Shown: positions 1 to 10,829 of the stretch, one piece after another
Numbering within the stretch: the first letter of the stretch is position 1
How the letters are laid out: the number at the start of each line of letters is the position of its first letter
Assembly: GCA_024641135.1 (NCBI GenBank)
Contig: JAHEDS010000010.1
Location: forward strand, 1 to 50,628
Source of the DNA: Flavobacteriales bacterium
GTDB taxonomy: Bacteria; Bacteroidota; Bacteroidia; Flavobacteriales; Flavobacteriaceae
DNA: 50,628 nucleotides
Reading direction: 5' to 3'
Program-made: the position numbers and the translations under genes
Notes under the pieces: generated by a model
The model's input: the letters and a program-made list of their open reading frames with translations, nothing else
What the model was told of the DNA's origin: nothing
Database searches by the model: none

Positions 1-48
1 TGCATTCAGTAGTGGATGTAAATTTATAACCAAACAAATAGTATACTT

Positions 49-234
49 ATGGATTTTAAAAAATCAATTCTGAACCTTCTTGTGGCTTTATTGTTATCGC
101 CAGTTATTATTTACATTATTTTAGGGTTAGCTGGACTTGCTGGTTCTACTTATGAAATGACTAATGGAGAAACCTTCATTATTTGGCTGCTTATGGCTAT
201 TGTAATTAATTTATCTATTGTAAAGAAGTCATAA
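49..234 (+). CDS. small hydrophobic membrane protein, unknown function
   Basis: 61-aa ORF with two hydrophobic stretches (LLVALLLSPVIIYIILGLAGLAG and FIIWLLMAIVINLSIV), followed by a terminator-like hairpin. Confidence 0.55.
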   Translation: MDFKKSILNLLVALLLSPVIIYIILGLAGLAGSTYEMTNGETFIIWLLMAIVINLSIVKKS

Positions 235-255
235 TTCTTTTTTGAAGATTAAATT

Positions 256-285
256 AAAAATGCCGGTTTTATAACTGGCATTTTT
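256..285. terminator. bidirectional terminator-like hairpin between convergent genes
   Basis: aaaaatgcc-ggttttataact-ggcattttt, A/T-flanked stem between ORFs 49-234(+) and 284-1120(-). Confidence 0.65.
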
Positions 286-1120
286 AATTTATAAAGGATT
301 TTATTAAAGCTATAACATGTTCAAGGTGTTGTGGCAAATAATTTTCCTTCCATGGTTGTGAAGCTCCAAACACGTGGTTAGCACCTTCAATAATTTCTAA
401 TTGACTGTTTGGGTTCCATCTATGAAGATTTTCAGCTTCATGTATTGTAACACTCGTATCGGCATCGCCATGAATAATTAAAAATGGAATATTAAGATTT
501 TCTGTGGCAGTTTTAATAGTTAACCGGCTCTCATTTTTTATAAAATCGGTGTAAAATTGAAAATAGTGTGGCATTTGCTGTTTAGTTCGTCCGTTTTCAA
601 CAAAGTAAACCCCTTCTTTTTTCCAGGTTTCAAATGCTTTATCGGAAGGAAAACGAACCTTGTAATCGCTAACACCAGCTAAACTAATAACTTTATTTAT
701 TCTTGAATCTTCGGCTGATTTAATGATTACAATACCACCACCTCTGCTATGCCCGGTTAAGTTTATGTTTTTTAAATTGACTTCTTTTATGAGCTCCTTA
801 TCTGAACAGACCCAATCAATAACAGATTCTAAGTCGTCTAATTCTTTTGTGTAATTATTATTTCCAAAGGCATTTAAATCAGGAAAATCAATGGGTTGTT
901 CTATGGTGCCTCCATTATGAGAAAAATTGAATTTTACAAAACAAAATCCTGCTTCGGCAAATGCATTAGCCATTAAATTCCATGCTCCCCAATCTTTATA
1001 TCCTTTATAACCATGACAAAATATGATAACAGGTTTTAATGAACCATTGGATATGTAGCGATAGTCTATTAAAATTGGTTTTTGATGATTGCCTTGAATG
1101 ACTATGCTGTTTTTAATCAT
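284..1120 (-). CDS. alpha/beta hydrolase family protein
   Basis: GHSRGG nucleophile elbow, FCHGYKGYKDWG oxyanion region, late IIHGDAD and GANHVF (Asp/His) motifs. Confidence 0.85.
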   Translation of the reverse strand: MIKNSIVIQGNHQKPILIDYRYISNGSLKPVIIFCHGYKGYKDWGAWNLMANAFAEAGFCFVKFNFSHNGGTIEQPIDFPDLNAFGNNNYTKELDDLESVIDWVCSDKELIKEVNLKNINLTGHSRGGGIVIIKSAEDSRINKVISLAGVSDYKVRFPSDKAFETWKKEGVYFVENGRTKQQMPHYFQFYTDFIKNESRLTIKTATENLNIPFLIIHGDADTSVTIHEAENLHRWNPNSQLEIIEGANHVFGASQPWKENYLPQHLEHVIALIKSFIN

Positions 1121-1122
1121 AA

Positions 1123-3885
1123 TTATAATTCTTTTTCTGTAAAAGGAATACTGGGATTACATATTTCTAAAATAAGTTTTTTTAGTTGATTTGTAAAACT
1201 TTCGAGAGTTTCTGAAGTGATTAAATGCTCTTTTTTAGCATAGGGACCGGCTTTATCTTTTTCTGCAAATTTTAATACTCCAGCTCTTAAATTCTTAAAA
1301 GAAATGATGCCGGCCTCAACTGGCAGCTCAATTTGTTTAGATTCACATATCATATAAGCATATGCTAATATTTGAAAACTTTTACTGTACTTTTTATAGT
1401 CTGTAGTAATATCGTCCCAACTCACAATCTCCACTTCATTTTGAGCTACTTTTCCTGTTTTATAATCAACAATCCTTTTAATGCCATTATATTCATCAAT
1501 ACGGTCAACTTTCCCTTTAATAATTATGGGAAAATTTAATTCAGGTATTTCAATATTTACAGATTTATCTGCTTCAATTGCTATAATTTTTATTTGATTC
1601 CCTTTTTCTAAATCCTTTTTCTCTAAATCTAAAAAATTTGAAACATAGCGTTTGGCAATTTCATAAATAATAAGATTTTTGCCCTTTGTTATATCCCCTT
1701 CTTTATAAATGTTTTTAAAATGAAGGGCTACCGTTTTTTCCACTTGAACCTTCATGGATTTTATATGGTCAACATTTAAAAATGTATTTATTAAAGGTTT
1801 GTAAAAGTCTTCTAAAGTGTTATGAATAACTGTACCTAAGGTGTTTGCCGCCACCGTTTCTTCTGCTTCATCGTATTCCTGGATGTTTAATATTTTCTGA
1901 TAATAAAAATCGATAGGGTTTCTAATATAGTTAGTGAGGGAAGAGGGTGAAAAGCCTTTTTTGGCTACTTGTTTGATGAGGTCAATAACTTCAGGTGTTT
2001 TTTCAATAGTATTTACGCTTTTATTTAATATTGGAACCTTAGGTGTTATAAGGTGATATGAAATTTTGTGAATACCCTCCGTTTCCAATTGGGTTATGAA
2101 TCTACTTTTTTCACCACCTGTTAGTGAATCAGATTCTGTATTATATAAAATGTAAATGTTTTTGGCGCGCTGTAATAACCGGTAAAAGTGATAGGTATAA
2201 ACAGCGTCTTTTTCTTTATAAGTGGGAAGCTTATTCTCTAATTTTACATCGAATGGAATGAATGAATTATTGCTTTTTCCAGCTGGTAGAATGCCTTCAT
2301 TTACAGATGAAATAATGACAGTTTCAAAATCTAAAACCCGAGATTCCAACATTCCCATGATTTGCAAACCCTGTAATGGTTCCCCTTTAAAATCTAATGT
2401 TTCTGAACTTAATAACTCTTTGTATATGCTGTATAGCGTTGAAATATCTTGTATGTGATGAAATTTGGAGTTTAATTTTGTCAATTCATTGAATAATTCA
2501 TTAAAACGAAACAAATATTCTAGAGACAGAAGATTGGAAGATTTATTTAAATCTAAATAGGATTTTATATTTAGAATAAGTTCAGAACAATTTTTTAATA
2601 CAGCACTAATAGATTCGTTCCATTTTGAAAACAATAGCGCTATAATTTCATTACATTTTTCTTCAGTAATTTCTTTTAGTCGTTCAACACTAATAAAAAT
2701 TAAGTTATTTCTTTCAATAGTTTCTATAAGTATTGAAGCGTAATCTATCTCGTTTAAAAAGAACAATGGTCTAATAAATTGATGAGAAACTATCAAAATA
2801 ATGTCTTTGAAATAAAAAGATTTCGAAGGCTTTTTGTGAAGATGAAATAAGTGCTCAAATAATGAGGCCAATGGAATTGACTTTAAAGGGAATCCCATGG
2901 TAATATTTAATGCATTTATGTTTGATGGAAGCGAGTTTAAAACAGGAATCAATAAATTTTCATCCCCCAGAACAACAGCTGTATTATTTAAAGAAACATT
3001 GTCCTTTTTTATGGTATTTAATATGGTGCCAATGTATTTAGCCTGACCGATGTTTTTGGGTATTCCGTAAACAGAAATATTCTTATTTTTTGAATAATTA
3101 TTAGTAACCCAATTAAAGTTATTGCTTCTAAAATAGTTCCAGTTGTTTTTATGTGATCGTGTAAATAATCCAGCATCATGAACGGAATTATTTATAAAAA
3201 TTTCGTCAATATCCCAGTAAATTTCTGCTAAACCGTTTTGAAGTAGTTCTTGTATAATTGTTTCTTCAGAAGTGTTTAGGGCGTTAAACCCAAGAAAGAC
3301 ATGTTCTGTGTGTTGATTATTTTGAATATAAGTTTCTAAATTTTCAACCGCTTCTCTGTAGACTAAACCTTGATATCCTGATTTTTTTAATAATAATTGT
3401 TCGGTGAATAATGAGTAATACTTAAATATTTTGTTCCAAAAAGACAAGTAGTTTTTTATAAAATCTGTTTTATTTTCTTCTAGAGACCAATGCGTAATAT
3501 CTTGAATGGCACTTAAATAATTGAATATCTTTTTTTGTGGAATAAGATATCTGTCTATTTCATTAAAGTCTTGAAGTAAGATTTGTGCCCATTTTGAGAA
3601 AGATTCAAAGGGTTCTTGCTGGTCTTTGGGCGTTAACGCTATATAAGTGTTATAAAATTCAAAAAGAAGTTCTGTATTAGAGATTGTTTTTGTTTGTGCT
3701 AATTCTTCAACAAACTCCTCGATACTTAATATTTTAGGAGCAAAAATGGTGTTATCAACTATTTGAGATAGTTGATATTTTAAAAATATGCCCGCTCTCT
3801 TACTTGGTAAAACAAAAGTTATTGAAGAAAGATTTCGTTTTTTATTTTGTAAATCTTTTAATACGTCAAAAATAAAAGTAGCCAT
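1123..3885 (-). CDS. AddB-like PD-(D/E)XK nuclease / inactivated helicase family protein
   Basis: 920 aa; C-terminal GKVDRIDEYNGIKRIVDYKTGK nuclease motif; N-terminal FVLPSKRAGIFLKYQL; partner AddA-like gene nearby. Confidence 0.8.
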   Translation of the reverse strand: MATFIFDVLKDLQNKKRNLSSITFVLPSKRAGIFLKYQLSQIVDNTIFAPKILSIEEFVEELAQTKTISNTELLFEFYNTYIALTPKDQQEPFESFSKWAQILLQDFNEIDRYLIPQKKIFNYLSAIQDITHWSLEENKTDFIKNYLSFWNKIFKYYSLFTEQLLLKKSGYQGLVYREAVENLETYIQNNQHTEHVFLGFNALNTSEETIIQELLQNGLAEIYWDIDEIFINNSVHDAGLFTRSHKNNWNYFRSNNFNWVTNNYSKNKNISVYGIPKNIGQAKYIGTILNTIKKDNVSLNNTAVVLGDENLLIPVLNSLPSNINALNITMGFPLKSIPLASLFEHLFHLHKKPSKSFYFKDIILIVSHQFIRPLFFLNEIDYASILIETIERNNLIFISVERLKEITEEKCNEIIALLFSKWNESISAVLKNCSELILNIKSYLDLNKSSNLLSLEYLFRFNELFNELTKLNSKFHHIQDISTLYSIYKELLSSETLDFKGEPLQGLQIMGMLESRVLDFETVIISSVNEGILPAGKSNNSFIPFDVKLENKLPTYKEKDAVYTYHFYRLLQRAKNIYILYNTESDSLTGGEKSRFITQLETEGIHKISYHLITPKVPILNKSVNTIEKTPEVIDLIKQVAKKGFSPSSLTNYIRNPIDFYYQKILNIQEYDEAEETVAANTLGTVIHNTLEDFYKPLINTFLNVDHIKSMKVQVEKTVALHFKNIYKEGDITKGKNLIIYEIAKRYVSNFLDLEKKDLEKGNQIKIIAIEADKSVNIEIPELNFPIIIKGKVDRIDEYNGIKRIVDYKTGKVAQNEVEIVSWDDITTDYKKYSKSFQILAYAYMICESKQIELPVEAGIISFKNLRAGVLKFAEKDKAGPYAKKEHLITSETLESFTNQLKKLILEICNPSIPFTEKEL

Positions 3886-3896
3886 TATATAAAAAT

Positions 3897-3926
3897 AAAA
3901 AACGCTTCGGATATCCGAAGCGTTTT
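3897..3926 (-). terminator. intrinsic terminator downstream of the OmpA-family gene
   Basis: Near-perfect palindrome aaaacgcttcgg-atat-ccgaagcgtttt; the minus strand continues into a T-run. Confidence 0.8.
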
Positions 3927-3955
3927 AAACTTATTATTTTATTTAGTTAAATAAA

Positions 3956-5305
3956 TTATTTAACTAGGTTAATTTCAACACGTCTGTTGTTAGCTCTACC
4001 TTTGCTAGTTTTGTTATTATCAATTGGTTTAGATTCACCATAACCTACAGATGAAAGTCTAGAACCGTCAACACCATTTGCTACTAAATAGTCTTTTACA
4101 GCAGCAGCTCTTGATTCAGATAATTTTTGGTTATTAGCTTCACTACCTGTACTGTCTGTATGACCTTCAACAGTAAATTTAGCATTAGTGTACTCATTTA
4201 AGATACCTACGATATCGTTTAATACACCTGCAGATTGTGACTTAATACTTGCTTTACCAGTATCAAATAAAATAGTTTTAGCATAAGCATTTAATGCAGC
4301 TTTAACAGCTTCAGTTACTTCAGGACAACCATTGTTAGCAACAGTTCCTTTAACATCTGGACATTGATCATCTTTATCGATTACACCGTCACCATCAGTA
4401 TCAGGCCAAGGACATCCTTTATTAGCAGCAGGACCAGCAACAGTTGGACAAGCATCATCAGCGTCAGTTACTCCATCGCCATCAGCATCAGGACAACCAG
4501 CTAAAGCTTTTAAACCAGCAACTGTAGGACATTTGTCATCTTTATCAGGTACACCATCACCGTCAGTATCAGGACAACCATTAAACTCAGCTAAACCAGC
4601 TTCATTAGGACAATCATCTTTACTGTCTTCAATACCATCACCATCAGTGTCAGGACATCCGTTGAATGCTGCTAAACCAGCAACATCTGGACAAGCATCA
4701 TCTTTATCATAAATACCATCACCATCAGTATCAGTTCCACCAAATTTGATAGAGATACCAGCAGTATGTTGGAAATGAGTAGATAAATAGTCTTCAAAGG
4801 CATGTTTGTAAGAAGATTGAACAGTTAAACCTACGTTTTCACTGAACCATAAATTGAAACCAAGAGTACCGTTTAAAGTACCAGCTCCGATGTCATCAAC
4901 CCAAGTGTAACCTCCACCAACGCCTACAAAAGGATCAAAAGATTTTCCTTCAAGGAAGTTGTATTTAATAGTACCGTCAACACCATAGTAAGATAAGTCA
5001 CTTACTTCAGCATCTCCAAATTTAGAGATTTTGTTTAAAGATCCAGCTACTCCAAAAGAGAAACCATCACTTAAGTATTTAGATACAGAGACTGATGATA
5101 CAGAAGGTAAAATGTTCCAGTGATCACCAACATTAAAAAATTCAGCGAACATATCTCCTTGAGGAGCATCTTCTCCCACTGGGTATAAATCAACTGCGTT
5201 TACCCCAAGGGTTATTTGCCAAGGGTTGTTTTTGTCTTGCGCATTAACGTTGCTATAACCAAGTACAAGCAACATAGCGAACAATAATCTGCTAAGATTT
5301 TTCAT
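3956..5305 (-). CDS. OmpA family outer membrane protein with thrombospondin type 3 (calcium-binding) repeats
   Basis: Signal peptide [23 protein letters not shown]; repeated DTDGDGxxDxxDxCP; C-terminal OmpA motif [30 protein letters not shown]. Start moved from ORF-track 5368 to the signal-peptide Met, because a TAnnTTTG box overlaps the longer start. Confidence 0.9.
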   Translation of the reverse strand: MKNLSRLLFAMLLVLGYSNVNAQDKNNPWQITLGVNAVDLYPVGEDAPQGDMFAEFFNVGDHWNILPSVSSVSVSKYLSDGFSFGVAGSLNKISKFGDAEVSDLSYYGVDGTIKYNFLEGKSFDPFVGVGGGYTWVDDIGAGTLNGTLGFNLWFSENVGLTVQSSYKHAFEDYLSTHFQHTAGISIKFGGTDTDGDGIYDKDDACPDVAGLAAFNGCPDTDGDGIEDSKDDCPNEAGLAEFNGCPDTDGDGVPDKDDKCPTVAGLKALAGCPDADGDGVTDADDACPTVAGPAANKGCPWPDTDGDGVIDKDDQCPDVKGTVANNGCPEVTEAVKAALNAYAKTILFDTGKASIKSQSAGVLNDIVGILNEYTNAKFTVEGHTDSTGSEANNQKLSESRAAAVKDYLVANGVDGSRLSSVGYGESKPIDNNKTSKGRANNRRVEINLVK

Positions 5306-5365
5306 ATTCAAAAGTTTTATTTTAAGTGTTAATTGTAACAAAAGTAAGTTGTTAAATTTTATTAA

Positions 5366-5373
5366 CAAAGATA
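5366..5373 (-). promoter_or_regulatory. Bacteroidota-type -7 box for the OmpA-family gene
   Basis: Plus-strand CAAAGATA = minus-strand TATCTTTG, matching TAnnTTTG; no convincing -33 box seen. Confidence 0.45.
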
Positions 5374-5426
5374 AATATATAAAAAAATTGAAGAAACCTT
5401 GTAATAATCAGTAGTTCCAAGCAATT

Positions 5427-6620
5427 TTATATGATTTTTAATGCTTTTCCGACCTTAGTAAATGCATTAATAGCCTTGTCTAGATGCTGTTTTGTATGTG
5501 CTGAAGACAATTGTACTCTAATTCTTGCTTTTTCTTTCGGTACAACGGGAAAAAAGAACCCTATAACATAAATTCCCTCTTTTAAAAGCATATTGGCCAT
5601 AGTCTGTGACAGTTTTGCATCGTAAAGCATAACCGGGACGATAGCAGAGTCTCCATCAATAATATCAAAACCTGCAGCTTTCATGCCCTTTTTGAAATAA
5701 TTAGTATTCCATTCTAACGTATCACGCAAACTTGTATCCTTTGAAAGCATATCGAATACCTTAATTGAGGCGCCAACAATAGCAGGAGCAAGAGAATTTG
5801 AAAACAAATAAGGTCTAGAGCGTTGACGTAATAATTCTATAATTTCTTTCTTACCTGTCGTATAGCCACCCATGGCCCCGCCTAATGCTTTGCCCAATGT
5901 TCCTGTAATTATATCAATTCTGTTCATTACGCCCTTTTCTTCCAGTGTTCCTCTACCGGTTTTTCCAATAAACCCAGCGGCATGGCATTCATCGATCATT
6001 ACCAAAGCATCATATTTGTCTGCTAAATCACAAATTTTATCCAAAGGCGCTACTAGTCCATCCATAGAAAAGACACCATCAGTGACAATAATTTTGAATC
6101 TGGCTCCATTTTTATTGGCAGCAATAAGTTGTGCTTCCAAATCGGCCATATTACTGTTTTCATAACGATATCTTGCCGCTTTGCATAAACGAACACCATC
6201 TATGATAGAAGCATGGTTTAAGGAGTCTGATATAATGGCATCTTCAGCATCAAATAAAGGTTCAAAAACACCTCCATTAGCATCAAAGGCAGCAGCATAT
6301 AAAATAGTGTCTTCAGTTTGATAAAAATCGGCAATTTTTTGCTCTAATTCTTTGTGTATATCTTGGGTTCCGCAGATAAACCTAACGGAAGACATTCCAA
6401 AACCATGTGTATCCATGGTGTCTTTGGCTGCTTGAATAACATCAGGATGAGATGATAATCCTAAATAATTGTTAGCACAAAAATTTAAAACGGTTTCTCC
6501 AGTATTTAAGGTGATTTCTGCTCCTTGAGCAGAGGTTATTATTCGTTCTTTTTTAAAAAGCCCATTGTCTTCAATAGATTGAAGCTCTTTTTTTAGGTGC
6601 TGTTTTAGTTTGCCGTACAT
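5427..6620 (-). CDS. kbl: glycine C-acetyltransferase (2-amino-3-ketobutyrate CoA ligase)
   Basis: Alpha-oxoamine synthase family: [45 protein letters not shown] (PLP lysine region). Confidence 0.92.
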   Translation of the reverse strand: MYGKLKQHLKKELQSIEDNGLFKKERIITSAQGAEITLNTGETVLNFCANNYLGLSSHPDVIQAAKDTMDTHGFGMSSVRFICGTQDIHKELEQKIADFYQTEDTILYAAAFDANGGVFEPLFDAEDAIISDSLNHASIIDGVRLCKAARYRYENSNMADLEAQLIAANKNGARFKIIVTDGVFSMDGLVAPLDKICDLADKYDALVMIDECHAAGFIGKTGRGTLEEKGVMNRIDIITGTLGKALGGAMGGYTTGKKEIIELLRQRSRPYLFSNSLAPAIVGASIKVFDMLSKDTSLRDTLEWNTNYFKKGMKAAGFDIIDGDSAIVPVMLYDAKLSQTMANMLLKEGIYVIGFFFPVVPKEKARIRVQLSSAHTKQHLDKAINAFTKVGKALKII

Positions 6621-6639
6621 GTTATTATTTTTTACAAAT

Positions 6640-9600
6640 TTATAATTCTTTTACTTGAATAGTCTCATTTATATATACAAGAATTTTTTTAATGACTTTA
6701 AGTTTCATTAATTCTAATACATCCTGATAGGAGATTAACTGCTGGACATGACTTTTATCTTCCTTTCCAGTTTTATAATCAATGATAATCGCTTCGTTTT
6801 TTGAATTTATAATAACTCGGTCCGGTCTTAAAATCTGTCCTTGTTTGGTAATAATATCACGTTCATTATAAATAATATTATCCGAGTTAAAGCAAGCTAC
6901 AAGTTTTGGGTGTTCAACTATTTCTATGATTATTTTATGGAGTATTTGAGCTTGTGGTTTATTTATAATTGACGATTCTATAAAGTCATTAATAACAAAT
7001 TCAACATCTCCCTTTGTATTTATCTTAGACATTATGTTATGAATAAGATTTCCTTTTTCAATAGCTTCTTCTTGATTAGAATCCCACAAATAACCTGAAT
7101 TAGTAACGATATTGATATTATGATCTTCTTTTGCGGTTGAAATAAATTCTTGTTCTTCTAGAGTGATTTTTTTTGCTGTTTGACTACTAGATTTTTTTTG
7201 TGAGCCAAAATCATAAATTAAATCAGATTCATTCCAAAGCCCTAAATGAGAAAGATAATTAATAAATAATCCGGAGTATTTTTTAGTATTAACTTCTCCT
7301 TTTGCGGAAATGTCCTTGGTTGAAATCACAAATAATTGTTCTATTGCCCTTGTTAAAGTAACATACAAAAGATTAATATTATCAAGCTCTTGTTCAGATT
7401 GATGAGCATTAAAAATGGATAATCCTTCCTCTCCAAAGTTCTCAAAGTCTTTCGAATAATTTAAAAGCGTATATTCAAAATCATTAAATTTTTCTTTATC
7501 TAATGAGAACCATTCTTTAGGCTCTTTTTCAAAGTAAATATCTAAATCTGCATATGGAAAAATTACTACAGGAAATTCAAGGCCTTTAGCTTTATGAATA
7601 GTCATAATTTGAACCGCATTTTGCCCGGTTGGAGAAACAATACTTAAGCTGTCTTTTTTCTTTTCGAAATAATTTAAAAAGCCTGAAATATCTGAACCTT
7701 TTTTCTGTGTATAATCTAAAACAACATCTAAATAAAATTGAACATAAGCATTAGATGTTTTAACTAAGCCAAAGGTTCTTACGATAGTTTCAACTAATTC
7801 AAATAATGAAAGTTCCGTTAATGAGTTGCTATTTATATAAACGCCGTACTTCTCAAAACTTCTGAATAATTGAATTGCAGATAATTGAAGTTTATTGCTA
7901 AAAAATTCATGTTTGTTTTCAATTTTAAAAAGTGATGCCAAGAAGCTCAAAATAGCCACTTTGACCTCATTGTTTTTAGGCTGAATTAAAAATGTAAGAA
8001 CATTATTTATAAAAATGACTTCTGGTGCGTTGTAAATCAATAAGGTTTCAGAAGAAATAATAGGAATTTCTTTTTGACTTAAATAATTAGCGATAGCAAT
8101 ACCATCTTTTTTCTTTCTAACTAAAACACAAATATCCTCCAGGTTGAAATTGTTTTGAAGGCATAAATCAATAGTTTCATATACTTTTGAAGCATAAAGC
8201 TCATCTCGGTCATCCTCTTTTGTGATTTCTAAAAACGAAAAATTAACATAGCCTCCATCTTGTTTAGAATTGGTTTGAATGGCGTTTTCATAAAGCGATT
8301 CATAGGCTTTATTATTAAAAACACGAGTCGCCAAGAATTTAAAGAAACCGTTGTTAAAATCTACAACCTCTTTGTAGCTCCTATAGTTTGTTGGAAGATT
8401 ATTAACTTTTTTATCAACTTGGAAGGGATTAGTATCATTAAACAAATCAATGAACTGTTCGGCCTTTCCGCCCCGCCACCTGTAAATAGCTTGTTTAGCA
8501 TCTCCAACCAGCATGGCACTGCCATTTTCTGTTGAAAGAGAGTTATTTATTAGAGGAATTAAATTTTCCCATTGTAATAATGAGGTGTCTTGAAACTCAT
8601 CAATAAAATAATGATTAAATTTTTCGCCAATCCGCTCATATATAAAGGGAGTCGGTTGGTTTTTAATTTCATTACTGATTATGGTATTAAATTCAGAAAT
8701 AAGCATTTTATTTTGCTCACTTTTAAGGACATCAAGTTCATTATTGATCGCGTTTAAAACTGATAAAGGAGTGATGTTTTTATAAAAGGCCTGTAGGAAT
8801 TTAAGATGATAAACCTTTTGCTTTGTTTCATTAAAGGCTATTATTAATTCGGGTTGAATCGAGTCTATAACAGCACTAATATCTGGTTTTACTCTTTTTG
8901 GGTAAAGCGAATTATTTTCAATTAAATCTAGTTGCCATTTGGTTTCAAAGTTTAAATCCAGTTTTTTTTCAGCTAAATTTTTAAAATGTTTAGGCAAATA
9001 TCCCCCTGAAAAATCACTAAATTCTAAACCACATTCATCTATTAAAGTCAATACTTTATTGGCTGCTTCAACAATATTTTTCTCTGTAAGCTTTATTTCA
9101 TCTTTTAATAAAATTTTGAGACTATTAAAGTCATCAATAGATTTTTCTTTAAAAGATTCAATAAATGGAATATCATTCTCATTGATAAGAAGTTTAGCAA
9201 TCTTATTAAAATCAAAGGACAAGTCCCAACTTTTATCTTCATCAGCCTTTTCAATGGCAAAGTCAACTAAAACTTTAGTGAGATTTTTTTCTATCCCAGC
9301 TTTAGACAATAAACTGTCTACAGCTTCATTTAAAAGTGATTCTTGATCAAGTTCCACTTCAAAATTTAATGGAAGCTTTAGGTCGTGAGCAAAAGTTCTA
9401 ATTAATTTATGTGTAAATCCATCTATTGTAGAAATATCAAAAGCCGCATAGTTATGCAAAATAGCTTCTAAAAGTTTTTTAGATTTTGAATGAAGTGAAG
9501 AAGCTTCTATTTCAAGTTCTTCGCAAATAGACAGAAACATGCTGTTTGGTTGCGATAAAATTGCGTCGTTTGAAAATTCTTTAAGGGTTTCAATTATGCG

Positions 9601-9771
9601 TTCTTTCATTTCAGCTACTGCTTTATTAGTAAAGGTGATAGCTAAAATGTGTTTGAAGGGTTCTTTTTTTTTAGATTTTAATAATATCTTAAGGTATTCT
9701 TTTACAAGGGTATAGGTCTTACCGCTGCCTGCAGATGCATTATAAATTGTAAAAGAAGAGGTGTTCTGCAC
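6640..9771 (-). CDS. AddA-like UvrD/REP helicase with C-terminal PD-(D/E)XK nuclease domain
   Basis: Walker [63 protein letters not shown]-terminal [22 protein letters not shown]. Confidence 0.9.
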   Translation of the reverse strand: MQNTSSFTIYNASAGSGKTYTLVKEYLKILLKSKKKEPFKHILAITFTNKAVAEMKERIIETLKEFSNDAILSQPNSMFLSICEELEIEASSLHSKSKKLLEAILHNYAAFDISTIDGFTHKLIRTFAHDLKLPLNFEVELDQESLLNEAVDSLLSKAGIEKNLTKVLVDFAIEKADEDKSWDLSFDFNKIAKLLINENDIPFIESFKEKSIDDFNSLKILLKDEIKLTEKNIVEAANKVLTLIDECGLEFSDFSGGYLPKHFKNLAEKKLDLNFETKWQLDLIENNSLYPKRVKPDISAVIDSIQPELIIAFNETKQKVYHLKFLQAFYKNITPLSVLNAINNELDVLKSEQNKMLISEFNTIISNEIKNQPTPFIYERIGEKFNHYFIDEFQDTSLLQWENLIPLINNSLSTENGSAMLVGDAKQAIYRWRGGKAEQFIDLFNDTNPFQVDKKVNNLPTNYRSYKEVVDFNNGFFKFLATRVFNNKAYESLYENAIQTNSKQDGGYVNFSFLEITKEDDRDELYASKVYETIDLCLQNNFNLEDICVLVRKKKDGIAIANYLSQKEIPIISSETLLIYNAPEVIFINNVLTFLIQPKNNEVKVAILSFLASLFKIENKHEFFSNKLQLSAIQLFRSFEKYGVYINSNSLTELSLFELVETIVRTFGLVKTSNAYVQFYLDVVLDYTQKKGSDISGFLNYFEKKKDSLSIVSPTGQNAVQIMTIHKAKGLEFPVVIFPYADLDIYFEKEPKEWFSLDKEKFNDFEYTLLNYSKDFENFGEEGLSIFNAHQSEQELDNINLLYVTLTRAIEQLFVISTKDISAKGEVNTKKYSGLFINYLSHLGLWNESDLIYDFGSQKKSSSQTAKKITLEEQEFISTAKEDHNINIVTNSGYLWDSNQEEAIEKGNLIHNIMSKINTKGDVEFVINDFIESSIINKPQAQILHKIIIEIVEHPKLVACFNSDNIIYNERDIITKQGQILRPDRVIINSKNEAIIIDYKTGKEDKSHVQQLISYQDVLELMKLKVIKKILVYINETIQVKEL

Positions 9772-9852
9772 AAAAACAAATTTTGCCTACAAGATAAAAA
9801 CTATCAATGAGTTCATAACTATTAATTATTTTTAATTGAGGGCATTTATACG

Positions 9853-9860
9853 TAAATTTG
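9853..9860 (+). promoter_or_regulatory. TAnnTTTG -7 box upstream of superoxide dismutase
   Basis: TAAATTTG 38 bp before the ATG; -33 box not clear. Confidence 0.45.
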
Positions 9861-9898
9861 GCTTGAATAGAATATTAATAAATTAAAACAAAATAATT

Positions 9899-10507
9899 AT
9901 GGCTTTTGAATTACCAAAATTAGGATATGCATATGACGCTTTAGAGCCTCATATTGACGCTCGCACAATGGAGATACATCATACAAAACACCACCAAGGA
10001 TATACCAATAATTTAAATGCAGCAATTGCAGGAACAGCTCTAGAAAATAAGTCAATTGGAGATATTCTTTCAAATTTGGATATGAATAATGCTGCTGTAA
10101 GAAATAATGGAGGAGGGTTTTTCAACCATTCTTTATTTTGGAATGTAATGAACCCAGAAGGAAAAGGGTATTTATCTGGAGAATTAAAAGATGCTATTAT
10201 CGCGGCTTATGGTTCTGTAGATGCTTTTAAAGATGCCTTTAGTAAAGCTGCTGCGACTAGATTTGGTTCTGGTTGGGCTTGGTTGTGCGTACATAAAGGA
10301 GGAAAAGTTGAGGTTTGTTCTACTCCAAATCAAGACAACCCTTTAATGCCAGGAGTTTCTTGTGGAGGAACACCAATTTTAGGGATTGACGTTTGGGAAC
10401 ATGCGTATTATTTAAACTATCAAAACCGTCGTCCAGATTATATCAATGCCTTTTTTAATGTAATTAATTGGAATGAAGTTGAAAGGCGATATGCTGAAGG
10501 AAAATAG
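9899..10507 (+). CDS. sod: Fe/Mn-type superoxide dismutase
   Basis: [69 protein letters not shown] metal-binding signature. Confidence 0.95.
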   Translation: MAFELPKLGYAYDALEPHIDARTMEIHHTKHHQGYTNNLNAAIAGTALENKSIGDILSNLDMNNAAVRNNGGGFFNHSLFWNVMNPEGKGYLSGELKDAIIAAYGSVDAFKDAFSKAAATRFGSGWAWLCVHKGGKVEVCSTPNQDNPLMPGVSCGGTPILGIDVWEHAYYLNYQNRRPDYINAFFNVINWNEVERRYAEGK

Positions 10508-10533
10508 ATAAGAATGTGATTAAGTAATATTAT

Positions 10534-10567
10534 AAAAAAGCGTCTGGAAAAATCCAGACGCTTTTTT
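10534..10567 (+). terminator. intrinsic terminator downstream of sod
   Basis: aaaaaagcgtctgga-aaaa-tccagacgctttttt, 26 bp after the sod stop codon. Confidence 0.9.
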
Positions 10568-10599
10568 ATTTATATAAATTGAATATGTTTTTTAAAATG

Positions 10600-10627
10600 A
10601 AAAAGGTGAACGAGAGTTCACCTTTTT
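10600..10627 (-). terminator. intrinsic terminator of sRNA copy 1
   Basis: Perfect 12-bp stem with 4-nt loop; minus strand ends in a T5 tract. Confidence 0.75.
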
Positions 10628-10668
10628 GCCCCAAATCTACCATGAACTTAACCTACTTATGTTATGGT
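10600..10668 (-). ncRNA. candidate small RNA, copy 1 (~69 nt)
   Basis: Minus-strand ACCATAACATAAGTAGGTTAAGTTCATGGTAGATTTGGGGC core (10668-10628), identical to copy 2, then terminator AAAAAGGTGAAC-TCTC-GTTCACCTTTTT; preceded by TTTG-N18-TACATTTG. Confidence 0.72.
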
Positions 10669-10672
10669 GATT

Positions 10673-10702
10673 CAAATGTATGCAGCTACTAACAACTACA
10701 AA
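10673..10702 (-). promoter_or_regulatory. promoter of sRNA copy 1 (TTTG-N18-TACATTTG)
   Basis: Plus strand CAAATGTA (10673-10680), N18, CAAA (10699-10702); -7 box ends 4 nt before the conserved core. Confidence 0.7.
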
Positions 10703-10797
10703 AATATTTTAGTTCAACTACTAATTTATTAGCTTAAAAGATAAACGGTATAGGTGTATTAAAGATGAGTAAATGGAGTAGAAGTTAAAAAGGGCAT

Positions 10798-10829
10798 AAA
10801 AAAAGGCGAACAGAAGTTCACCTTTTTTT
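10798..10829 (-). terminator. intrinsic terminator of sRNA copy 2
   Basis: 14-bp stem. The one divergent pair is a G-U wobble on the minus strand but a C-A mismatch on the plus strand, so structure is kept only in minus-strand RNA. Confidence 0.72.

Noticed and set aside
2222-2458. Plus-strand ORF inside the AddB-like gene
   Set aside because: Antisense to a long well-supported coding gene; no domain or signal of its own
5872-6165. Plus-strand ORF opposite kbl
   Set aside because: Antisense of a recognised enzyme; no independent support
8939-9346. 135-aa plus-strand ORF opposite the AddA-like helicase
   Set aside because: Ser/Phe/Lys-rich antisense composition typical of spurious ORFs; the sense strand has clear helicase motifs
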